A stretch of 64,000 nucleotides of DNA, from NCBI GenBank assembly GCA_037176705.1, contig CM073891.1, forward strand, positions 50,842,571-50,906,570. Direction: 5' to 3'. The stretch comes from Molossus alvarezi (taxonomy: Eukaryota > Chordata > Mammalia > Chiroptera > Molossidae). Within the stretch, counting starts at the first letter, position 1; each line of letters opens with the position of its first letter. The notes under the pieces are model-generated. The model did no database searches, was not told the DNA's origin, and worked only from the letters and a program-made list of their open reading frames with translations. Shown here one piece after another: positions 19,033-28,644 of this stretch. Both the position numbers and the translations under genes were made by a program.

Positions 19033-22000
19033 TTATAGTCCACAAATAAGTGAGATCATATGAAACTTGTCTTTCTCTGTTTGGCTTGTTTCACTTAGGA
19101 TGATACTTTCTAGGTCCCTCCATGTAGTCTCAAAGGATAAGAGATCTTTCTTTCTTACCGCTGCGTAGTACTCCATTGTGTATATGTACCAATGCTTTTT
19201 TATCCATTCATCTACTGATGGACACTTGGGCTGTTTCCAGATCTTAGCTATTGTAAATAGTGCTGCTACAAACATGGGGGTACACATATTCTTTCTGATT
19301 GGTGTTTTAGGCATCTTAGGGTATATTCCTAGCAGTGGGATCACTGGGTCAAATGGAAGTTCAATTTTTAATTTTTTGAGGTAACACCATATTGTTTTCC
19401 ATAGTGGCTGCACTAGTCTGCATTCCCACCAGCAGTGTACTAGAGTCCCCTTTTCTCCACACCCTCGCCAACACTTGTTGTTTGATGATTTGTTGATGGC
19501 AGCCATTCTGACAGGTGTGAGGTGATAACTCATTGTTGTTTTAATTTGCATCTCTCTGATGATGAGTGATGATGAGCATTTCTTCATATGTCTCTTAGCC
19601 ATTTGTATGTCCTGTTTGGAGAGGTGTCTATTCAGTTCCTCTGCCCATTTTTTAATTGGATTCTTTGTCTTCCTTTTGTGGAGTTCTATGAGCACTCTAT
19701 ATGTATTGGAAATTAACCCCTTATCTGATATATCATTGGCAATTATGCTCTCCCATACAGTGGGTAGCTGACCCGTCCCGCAGGTCGAGCAATGAGGACT
19801 CTAGAGGGGGAGTGAGGATGAGGAGGGACAAGAGAGAGAGAAATGGAGACAAGACAGGGCTCTGATCAAGTCTCATTTATTCTGGGGAGATCCACAGTAT
19901 ATATAGGGCAAGAAGTACAAAAACAAGAACATTTGTTGCCAAGCGATAAGTTTGTGGTAACCACCCTGAAACAATTTCAGGTAAATATCACATAAATATC
20001 CTGAGTGGAACAAAAGATAAACAGAGCATAACTGGCTGAGTAAATGGTTACTTAAAGGAATGCAGAAACATTGTATACAGAGGCATCCTGCCTTGGGGCA
20101 GGAGATGGCAGAGCAGATTTTAGCAAAATGGATGCCATGCAAACAGTCTCCCACAGGTAGCCTTTCCGTTTTGATGATTGTATCTTTTGCTATGCAGAAG
20201 CTTTTGAGTTTGATGTAGTCCCATGTGTTCATTTTCTCCTTTGTTTCTATTGCCTTAGGTGATGTGTCAGTAAAAATTCTGCTGCATATTGTATCTGAAA
20301 ATTTGTTGCCTACAGTCTCTTCTAGGATTTTTATGGATTCATGAGTTACATTTAAGTCTTTTATCCATTTTGAGTTTATTCTTGTGTAGGGTGTAAGTTG
20401 ATGGTCTAGTTTCATTTTTCTGCAAGTGGCTGTCTAATTTTCCCAGCACCATTTATTAAAGAGGCTGTACTTACTCCACTGTATGCTCTTGCCACCTTTG
20501 TCAAATATTAATTGAGCATATTGCTCTGGGTTCTCTATTCTGTTCCACTGGTCTATATGCCTGCTCTTGTGCCAGTACCAGGCTGTTTTGATTACAGTGG
20601 CTTTGTAGTATAACCTGAAATCTGGTATTGTGATCCCTCCAACATTTTTCTTCCTTTTCAAGATTGCTGTGGCTATTCGAGGCCTTTTTTGGTTCCATAT
20701 GAACTTTTGAAATAATTGTTCTAATTCTCTGAAGTACGCCGTTGGTATTTTGATGGGGATTGTGTTGAATCTATAGATTGCTTTGGGTAATATGGACATT
20801 TTAATGATGTTAATTCTCCCAATCCATGAACAGGGTATGTGCTTCCACTTTTTTATATCTTGCCCTATTTCTTTTTTCAATGACCTGTAGTTTTCTGCGA
20901 ATAGCTCCTTTATTTCTTTGGTTAAGTTTATTCCTGGGTATCTTAATTTTTTTGCCTCAATGGTAAATGGGACTGTTTTCTTAGTTTCTCTTTCTGTGAG
21001 TTCATCATTGGTGTATAAGAATGCCATCAATTTCTTGATGTTAATTTTGTAACCTGCTACTTTGCCAAATTCATTTATCAAGTCTAGTAAACTTTTGATG
21101 GAGTCTTTGGGGTTATCTATGTATAGTATCATGTCATCTGCAGATAATGACAGTTTCACTTCCTCCTTTCCAATTTGGATCCCTTTTATTTTTTCTTCCT
21201 GTCTGATTGCTGTGGCTAAGACTTCCAGTACTCTGTTAAATAGGAGTGGCAAAAGTGGGCATCCTTGCCTTGTTCCTGTTCTTAAGGGAAAAGCTTTTAG
21301 TTTTTGCCTATTGAGTATGATGTTGGCTGTAGGTCTTTCATATATGGCCTTTATTATGTTGAGATATGATCCCTCTAATCCCACACTGCTAAGCGTTTTT
21401 ATTAGAAATGGATGCTGGATTTTGTCGAAGGCCTTTTCACCATCTATTGATATTATCATGTGGTTTTTATTCTTCATTTTATTTATGTGGTGTATCACGT
21501 TTATGGATTTGCGAATATTGTACCAGCCTTGCATCCCTGGGATGAATCCCACTTGGTCATGGTGGATAATTTTTTTGGTGTATTGCTGGATCTGATTTGC
21601 TAGTATTTTGTTCAGGATTTTGGCATCTATGTTCATCAGGGATATTGGCCTGTAGTTTTCTTTCTTTGTTGTGTCTTTTTCTGGTTTTGGAATTAGAAAT
21701 ATGCTGGCTTCATAAAACGAGTTTGGAAGTCTTCCTTCTTCTTGAATTTTTTGAAATAGTTTGAGGAGAATGGGTATTAGTTCTTCTTTGAATGTTTGGT
21801 AAAACTTCCCCATGAAGCCATCCAGGCCTGGGCTTTTGTTTGCTGGGAGAGTCTTGATTACATCTTCAATTTCTTCTGTTGTTACTGGTCTGTTCAAGTT
21901 TTCTATCTCTTCCTGGTCCAGTTTTGGGAGACTATGTGTTTCTAGAAATTTGTCAATTTTGCTTAGATTGTCGAATTTTTTGACATATAATTGTTCATAG

Positions 22001-23234
22001 TTGTTAATTATCTTTTGCATTTCTGTGGTGTCAGTTGTTATCTGTCCTCTTTTCTGATTTTGTGTATTTGGGTTCTCTCTTTTTGTTTCTTGGTGAGTCT
22101 AGCTAAGGGTCCATAAATCTTGTTTATCTTTTTGAAAAACCAGCTCTTTCTTTTATTGATCCTTTGAATTGTTTTTTTGGTCTCTATGTCATTTATTTCT
22201 GCTCTTATCTTTACTATTTCCTTCCTTCTACTTGCTCTGGGGTTTTCCTTTTGTTTGCTCTCCAGTTCTTTAAGTTGTGAGGTTAAATAATCTATTAGAG
22301 ATTTTCTTCTTTTGTGAGGTAGGCCTGTAGTGCTATGAACTTCCCTCTCAGAACTGCTTTCGCTGCATCCCATAGATTTTGTGTTGTTTTGTCTTCATTT
22401 TCATTGGTTTACAGGAAGTTTTTGATTTCTTCCTTGATCTCCTCGGTGACCCATTCATTGTTTAATAACATGCTATTTAGCTTCCATGCGTTCAAATGTC
22501 TTTGTATGTTCTTCTTGCAATTGATTTCTAGTTTCATGCCATTGTGATCTTAGAAGATGCTTGATATGATTTCAATCTTCTTGAACTTGTAGAGACTTAG
22601 TTTGTGCCCTAACATGTGGTCTATCTTTGAGAATGTCTCATGTGCACTTGAGAAGAATGTGAATTTTGTAGTTTTGGGGTGTAATTCTCTGTACATATCT
22701 ATTAAATCCATTTTGTCTAGTGCTTCATTTAGAGTCTCTGTTTCCTTGCTAATTTTTTGTCTAGACGATCTATCGAGTGATGTCAGCGGGGTGTTGAAGT
22801 CCCCTGCTATGATTGTATTGCTATCGATTTCTCCTTTGAAGTCCTCCAGAAGTTTTAAAATATATTTTGGTGCTACTATATTGGGTGCATATATGTGTAT
22901 CAAGGTTATATCTTCCTGTTGGATAGATCCTTTCAATATTATGTAGTGGCCTTCTTTTTCTCTAATTATGGCCTTCATTCTGAAATCTATTTTATCATAT
23001 ATGAGTATTGCTACCCCAGCTTTTTTTTTTTTCCTTTCCATTTGCTTGGAAGATTGTTTTCCATCCCTTTACTTTCAATGTATGTGAGTCTTTTGTTGTG
23101 AGGTGGGTCTCTTGCAAACAACATATAGATGAGTCATGCTTTCTTATCCAATCAGCTACTCTGTGTCTTTTTATGGGAGCATTCAGTCCATTTACATTTA
23201 AGGTGATTATTGATATGTACTTATTTATTGCCAT
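19033..23234 (-). pseudogene. L1 ORF2 (endonuclease / reverse transcriptase), broken and LTR-interrupted
   Basis: The minus strand encodes, in order, an APE-type endonuclease from 23234 (ITLNVNGLNAPIKRHR, later AGDFNTPL and SKIDHML with the catalytic Asp and His), reverse transcriptase in 20434-22020 ([27 protein letters not shown]) and the C-terminal Cys/His motif [18 protein letters not shown] near 19412-19474. Defects are: a frameshift at the 23021-23032 T-run, a stop substituted after IISSIF near 22549, further frame breaks near 22330 and 20430, Phe replaced by Ser before the RT Asp-Asp pair, and a 387-bp LTR at 19769-20155. It cannot make the full protein. The longest surviving frame (528 residues) is the RT part. 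Confidence 0.95.
19769..20155 (-). mobile_element. Solo LTR of an endogenous retrovirus, copy A
   Basis: A 387-bp TG...CA unit with 6-bp TSD ggtagc at 19763-19768 and 20156-20161, inserted into L1 ORF2. It is about 95% identical to 46266-46649. On the minus strand TGTGGGAGAC opens the LTR, with TATATATA and then AATAAA about 20 bases later, so minus is the likely sense strand. A 6-bp TSD and a short TATA-to-AATAAA spacing suit a class II (betaretrovirus-like) ERV. No internal retroviral sequence remains, so it arose by LTR-LTR recombination or is a fragment. Confidence 0.9.
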
Positions 23235-23279
23235 TTTTGTTCAGTGTGGTTTTATTTTTCTTCCCATTTCTCCTGGTAA

Positions 23280-24183
23280 TTACAGCAGTCCTTTTAACAT
23301 TTCTTGCAGTGCTGGTTTGGTGCTAATGTATTCCCTTAGCCTTTTTTTTTTTGTCTGGGAAGCTCTTTATTTGACCTTCTTTTTTGAATGATAGCCTTGC
23401 TGGGTAGAGTAGTCTTGGATTCAGATCCTTGTTTTTCATGACCTTGATTACTTCATGCCATTCCCTTCTGGCCTGTAGTGTTTCTGTTGAGAAGTCAGCT
23501 GAGAGCCTTATGGGGTTTCCTTTGTAGGTAACCTGTTGTTTATCTCTTGCTGCTTTTAGGATACTCTCTTTGTCTTTAATTTTTGGCATTTTGATTACTA
23601 TGTGTCTTGGTGTGGGCCTGTTTGGGTTCTTCTTACTTGGGGCTCTCTGCGATTCTTGAACTTGAATGCCTTCTTTCTTCACTAAATTATGGAAGTTTTC
23701 TGTCAGTATTTCTTTGAATATATTCTCTAACCCTTGCTTATTTTGTTCTTCTTCATGGACTCCTATGATGTGAATATTATTCTGTTTCCAGTTGTCCCAC
23801 AGTTCTCTTAAGCTGTCTTCCTGTTTTTTAATCGTTTTTTCCTTTTGGTTTTCTGATTGGTTGATTTTTCTAGCCTGTCTTCTAATTCACTGATCCGGTC
23901 CTCAGCTTCTCCTACTCTGCTTTGTAGACCTTCCAATGTGTTTTTCATTTCTGATATGTCATTCTTCATTTCTTCTTGTTGGTTTTAATTTCCAACTGGT
24001 TGATTTTCAACGTTTCTTTGTCTTTACTCATGGTGCTCATATCCTTACACATGCTGTTGAGCTTCCTCAACATCATGGCTCTAAATTCTAGTCTGTTAAC
24101 TTGCTTAACTGCACCTCATTTATCTCATCTTCCGTAGAGGTCTCTTGTTCTTTCATTTGGCTTTTGTTTCTGTTTTTCACCAT
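23280..24183 (-). pseudogene. L1 ORF1, broken
   Basis: The minus strand starts at ATG 24183 (MVKNRNKSQMKEQE) and keeps the coiled coil, RRM and C-terminal blocks (RPTPRHIVIKMPK, KDKESILKAARDKQ, IRLSADFSTETLQARREWH, SFPDKKK). It is frameshifted near 23880 in the coiled-coil region and again in the A-run at 23342-23352 near the end. The stop would lie at about 23280, 45 bp before the ORF2 ATG, the usual L1 spacing. Confidence 0.9.
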
Positions 24184-25215
24184 TTTGGCTATCATAGTGG
24201 GCTTTGGAGTCTGCCAAATTTTCCCTGTGGGTGTTGGTGTTATGCTGTTTGTGGTTCCCTCTCCTGGGTTTGGATGAACCAGCGAGGACCCACTTTAAGC
24301 ACCACCGTCAAGTCTTAGCTTTTCTGGTTAGTGTTGCTAGCCCAGGGAATGGTAGTTATCCTCTAGCTTTTTTTGCCTGGAGGCTATTAGTAGAGATCAC
24401 CTGAAGACCCTTGGTTTCTGAGTTGCCTGAAAAACTCCCTCAGGTGCTCAGTGTAAGAGGATTTCCCTAGGGTGGGGCCAGATGCTGGTTGTTAATGGGT
24501 CTCCATTAGCATTTCAAAGGCCACCAGGTGGGGTTTTATCTCTGATCGAGGAGCCGCTGTCTCGCCTCTCCCTAGGGCCCGGGGAAGGAGTTAGATGACC
24601 ACAGTCTGCGTGGGTGCACTCAGTGAAAGCTCTTAGCACCCTCCAAAACCTGAGTGTCCCCACACAGTTCCATTCCAGTCTGCCATCCCTCTGCAGGAGC
24701 CCAAGTTGAGTGGCTGCTGCCAATTTAGCCTCTGTCTAGACTCTGTGTTGTGGAGCTGCCTGGGACTTTTAACCCGAGGGCGCTGCTTCCAGCCAAGAGC
24801 GGCCGCGGCCGTGGCACCAGCCTAGGGCGTTACACTCAGCAGAAGCCCCAGGACTAAGCCGTGGTAGCTGGACACTGCCGAGGTGGCAGCATCTTCCAGC
24901 AGAGTCCTTTGGTCCCAGCCAGTTCCTGCGGCACCAGCCAAGGGCTTAGCAGGCAGCAGAGTTCGCAGGACTCAGGCGGGGTCACAGCCGAGGCTGCAGC
25001 AACTTCTCGCTGAGTCCTCTGGTCCCAGCTCAGGCCGCCCTGGCCCCCTCTCGCGTCTTCGCAAGCCTACTAGGATTGAGTCGGTGTCCCTGGTTATGTG
25101 GTCCTCCAAAGTGTCTTTCGGTTGCCCCTTCCTGAAGATTTGCCTTTATTTTCGTGGTAAATCCAGTTTGGTCCTGGGAGATAGCTCCATTCACTCCGCC
25201 ACCATTTTTCCTTCC
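24184..25215 (-). promoter_or_regulatory. L1 5' UTR
   Basis: The most G+C-rich segment of the window, with many surviving CpGs (for example gagcggccgcggccgtggc near 24797). It leads minus-strand transcription of the L1. Open frames here (24514-24723, 24883-25404) are not recognisable proteins. A presumed internal Pol II promoter lies at its 25.2-kb end. Confidence 0.8.
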
Positions 25216-25229
25216 CCATTTTTCTTTTG

Positions 25230-25460
25230 TTTTTATCATCACCTGAGAACATTTTTTTCTTTTTTTGTTCAGATAGATTGGGAGGGAGAGAGAGGAAGAG
25301 AAAGACAGAGAAACATTGACGTGAAAGTGACACATCGAGTGGTTGCCACCCACACGACCCAACCAGGGCCGGGGACAAACTGCAACCGAGGTACATGCAA
25401 TTAGCGGGAATCAAACCCAGGTCTCTCTGTACCGCAGGCCGATGCTCTAACCAGCTAGGA
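25230..25460 (-). mobile_element. Ves-type SINE at the L1 5' edge
   Basis: A minus-strand copy with the standard body and a slightly altered head (aaccagctagga). Possible TSD ccatttttctt / ccatttgtttct. It obscures the 5' junction of the L1. Confidence 0.9.
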
Positions 25461-25635
25461 CTCCATTTGTTTCTATAAGCACTTATTGATACCAGATACT
25501 TTTCAGCATAAAATGCTTGGGTTAGAATTAATTTTCTCAATGTTTATTAAATATAATAATAAGAGTTTTTGAAATAGAAGTTTAAGAGTTTTCAGGAGGG
25601 TATATATAAAAAGAAATAAGACTGAGATGCCTGCC

Positions 25636-25855
25636 CTGGCTGGTTTGGCTCAGCAGTTAGAGCCTCAGCCAGAAGACCAAGGATCTCGGGTTTAATTCCT
25701 GGTCAAAGGCACGTACCAGGGTTGCAGGTTCAATTCCCGACCCCAACCGAGGTCATGCGGGAAGCAACTAATTGATGTGTCTCTTACATCAATGTTTCTC
25801 TCTCTCTGTCTCTCTCTTTCTCCCTCCCTTCCATTCTATCTAAAAATTAAAAATA
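25636..25855 (+). mobile_element. Older Ves-type SINE
   Basis: A plus-strand copy with head gccctggctggtttggctcagcagttagagc. TSD candidates are aataagact / aataaggac. It lies 175 bp from an oppositely oriented SINE, so a transcript across both could fold into a hairpin. Confidence 0.9.
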
Positions 25856-25934
25856 AGGACAGACATACCATAATATTTTTATCTGATAACATATAGCATC
25901 TCAATCTCATAATAGCTCTTAACCTGGGAGTTAG

Positions 25935-26510
25935 CTGTATAGTAGTTGCACCTTATCTGCGGTTTCACTTTCTGTGATTTTGCTTTCCAGGGTTTCAGTA
26001 CCCTGAAGTCAAACTGTCACTGGAAAATATTAAATGTAAAATTCTAGAAATAAACAATTCATAGTTTCAAACTGTGCACTATTCTGAGTAGTATGATGAA
26101 ATCTTACTCCATCCCACTTGCTTCCTCATGGAACGTGAATCATCCCTTTGCCCAGAATAGCCACACGGTGAACACTACCAGCCCATTAGCCACTTACTTA
26201 GTATCCCTCATGGTTATCAGATGGATGTTGACTCTTGTGGTAACACAGTGCTTGTGCCCATGTACCCTATTTTACTTAACTATGGCCCCAAAGTATAAGA
26301 GTAGTGATGCTGGCAATTCGGACATGACAAAGTGAAGCTGTAAAGTGCTTCCTTTAAGTAAAACAGTATCTATGTAAAATGTTCTTGATTTTGAACTTAA
26401 TTTGCTATGCTAGTGTTTTGCTTTATCTTAAGCAATAAGTAACTTTTGTAGTGGATGTAGTGATGCTTGGCCACTATTCTTAGTGCCACTTTATAAAGTT
26501 TACAGCAATG
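25935..26510 (+). mobile_element. Tigger-like (pogo) DNA transposon 5' relic
   Basis: Terminal-type sequence 'ttatctgcggtttcactttctgtgattttgctttcc' is followed by the characteristic 'aatattaaatgtaaaattctagaaataaacaattcatag' and the transposase start at 26282, MAPKYKSSDAGNSDM, then a stop. Pogo/Tigger transposases begin with such a segment ahead of a CENP-B-type DNA-binding domain. The rest of the transposase and the 3' end are missing. Similarity after about 26400 is weak. Confidence 0.8.
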
Positions 26511-26519
26511 TAGGATTTA

Positions 26520-27712
26520 GTAACTAAGGTCTTAATCTCCTAAAGAGTGATTTCTCTTGCTTCTGAGGTTTGCAGAAAACCTCTGCAATTGGGGAGACAT
26601 CTATTTAATTATTCTTGCACACAACCTCTAGCAAATTATATTCCAAGAGTAAATGAAATATGAACACATATTCTATTCCCTAAATTTTTATTGTAGGCAG
26701 CATGTGTTTGATGGGTCTTAGGTAACTTCAAACTTAAAGGATATGCATAATGAGAAAGACCAGGAGCTTAAACCTGGTTTATGAATGCACAATCCCACAA
26801 CTTAAATTTTATTTGTAATCAACAAAATACCATAGTGAGAGTAAATGCCACACTAATTCTGATGATACCATGAAAATTTTTTATATGAAAGCCAATTCAT
26901 AACATATGTAAAATAAATTAATATTAAAATGTAGCATACACATGAAACACTCTGAAATTTCTTGGAGCTTTTCAGAAGTTTCAATGAATCAGACTTTAAG
27001 AACCACTTTCTTCTCTCATACTGTACATAGGTGTGGCAATTATTATAGTAGAGAGCTAGAAGAAACTTAAAGAATATGTGATCCTTCCTCATATTGCATA
27101 TTTAGAAACTCAAGAAACAATATAGTTTACAATATGTTTAAGGTTGATTTTAATTTCCCCCTGAAAATATCAAAGACAGTATCTCCCTTATGTGAGTCCT
27201 GTAGATTTAAGCTGACACTTGAGTTATCAGTCTCAATTAAACTTTAGATTTTGTGGGTAACTCAAGCGAGACTGTGCCTCTTAAATAATCTGTGGATCAG
27301 GTACTTTGCCTTTAAAATTGTTATCTAGATAGTTATGAACTGGTATTTTAGTAAAACACAATAAAAATTAAATACTAAATAGATGATAAGATACATAGAT
27401 TTGTGGACAATGTAGCATTAGTATAAACATTGCCAAAATCTTGGTCTCAACCTGACTTATTTTGCCACATCTCTGTAAAAGTTTGTGGACCATATATGTA
27501 ATTTGAACACCACAGAGTTAAGAAAATGGAACCTCAAGGGATGTCTTAGAAGAGAATTTTTCTATCTGTTTCTGAAGCTAATGACACAAGAATATAAAAG
27601 ACTTTTGTCAAATACCTTAACTGCATAAGCTACCATTGCCAGCACACTCTTATATTAATGCATCAGATGATTAATAATTAGAATTTCATTCTAACCCTCA
27701 GTTTGCCATTAT
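26520..27712. other. Intergenic stretch, nothing recognised
   Basis: AT-rich. One 79-codon frame on the minus strand (26853-27092) has no known features. Confidence 0.5.
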
Positions 27713-27729
27713 TAAATGGACATAGTGAA

Positions 27730-27939
27730 CCTGGCTGGTATGCCTCAGTGGTTGAGCACTGACCCCTGCACCAAGAGGTCACAGGTTTAATTCTCTGTCA
27801 GGGCACATGCCCAGGTTGTGGGCCCAATCCCCAGTGAGGGGCATGCAGGAGGCACCCAGTCGATGTTCTTTCTTATTGATGTTTCTCTCTTTCTCTTTCC
27901 CTTTTCCTTCCTCTCTTTCTAAAATCAATAAAGAGAAAA
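27730..27939 (+). mobile_element. Older Ves-type SINE
   Basis: A plus-strand copy with head acctggctggtatgcctcagtggttgag, a (TC)-rich block and aaaatcaataaag tail. Imperfect TSD aaatggacatagtgaa / acaatggctataatgaa. Confidence 0.92.
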
Positions 27940-27969
27940 AACAATGGCTATAATGAATTTACTTGTCCT

Positions 27970-28055
27970 ATAAAGATTTATGAGGATTAAATGAAGTAAT
28001 CTATGTAGAGTTTAATGCAGTATATAGTAAACAGTAGCTATATTTATTGAATCTA
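27970..28055 (+). repeat. MIR 3' fragment
   Basis: 'tatgaggattaaatgaagtaatctatgtagag...tagtaaacagtagctat' follows the 3' half of MIR. Confidence 0.6.
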
Positions 28056-28062
28056 TTGTTTA

Positions 28063-28142
28063 TGGCTCTGTCTCTTCTTGTCTCATCCCCAGTTTCTTTC
28101 TTAGCACTTGCAAGTGTATCTGAAAGCACTCATCACCCTAGC
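28063..28142 (+). repeat. Segment A of a local inverted-copy mosaic
   Basis: 80 bp whose reverse complement recurs at 28443-28522 with 4 mismatches and no indel. Confidence 0.92.
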
Positions 28143-28303
28143 TATGAGTTCATTTGAAAAGAAGCATTTTAACAAATGTCTGAGCAGTAATTGCTTCCAT
28201 AGAGAATACCAAATTCTCCATGCAATCTAAATCTCTGTCTACCGCACATAATTTTTGAAGCATCTTGAAATTTTGGGAACTTAGCTTTTTGAGTGACTCA
28301 GTT

Positions 28304-28384
28304 GTGGATATCAGATTTAGTAGCATTCCTTCCAGAACATAGAGATAAGTGACATTGTTTGTCAACTTTTTTTTTTTTTCAACC
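28304..28384 (+). repeat. Segment B of a local inverted-copy mosaic
   Basis: 81 bp ending in a T-run. Its reverse complement recurs at 28567-28644 with 3 substitutions plus a length difference in the homopolymer. Confidence 0.92.
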
Positions 28385-28442
28385 AAGTATGTACTGTAAC
28401 ACAATTACCAGAAGTTCTAGGAACTATGGGAATTTACCCAAG

Positions 28443-28644
28443 GCTAGGGTAATGAGTGCTTTCAGATACACTTGGAAGTGCTAAGAAAGAAACTGGAGAT
28501 GAGGCAAGAAGAGACAGAGCCACAGACAAGAAGAGACAGTACCTCAAGTGAGGAAAAACTCATATTGGTTGAAAAAAAAAAGTTAACAAAGAATGTCACT
28601 TATCTCTATGTTCTGGAAGGAATGCTGCTAAATCTGATATCCAC
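28443..28644. repeat. Mosaic insertion built from nearby copies (A', a-piece, C, B')
   Basis: About 200 bp consist entirely of copies of sequence within 1 kb: inverted A (28443-28522), a second short inverted piece of A (caagaagagacag, 28527-28539), a direct 29-bp copy of 29391-29419 (28538-28566), and inverted B (28567-28644). Junctions share 2-base overlaps (ag, tt). The order A-B-A'-B' is not a simple palindrome. Confidence 0.85.

Larger units (their letters stand above)
18785..25215 (-). mobile_element. Near full-length LINE-1, inactivated
   Basis: Read on the minus strand: a GC-rich 5' UTR (24184-25215), ORF1 relic, 45-bp spacer, ORF2 relic, G-rich 3' UTR and A-rich tail at 18785. Without the nested LTR it is about 6.0 kb, the normal L1 length. 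The coding parts carry frameshifts at A-runs and at least one substituted stop. The 5' end contains aaaatggtggcggag, a YY1-like start comparable with the HAL1 5' end. No convincing TSD was found, partly because a SINE sits at the 5' edge. Confidence 0.93.

Noticed and set aside
20434..22020. 528-codon minus-strand open frame as a host gene
   Set aside because: It is the reverse-transcriptase part of a broken L1 ORF2 ([26 protein letters not shown]), with endonuclease upstream and the Cys/His motif downstream in other frames.
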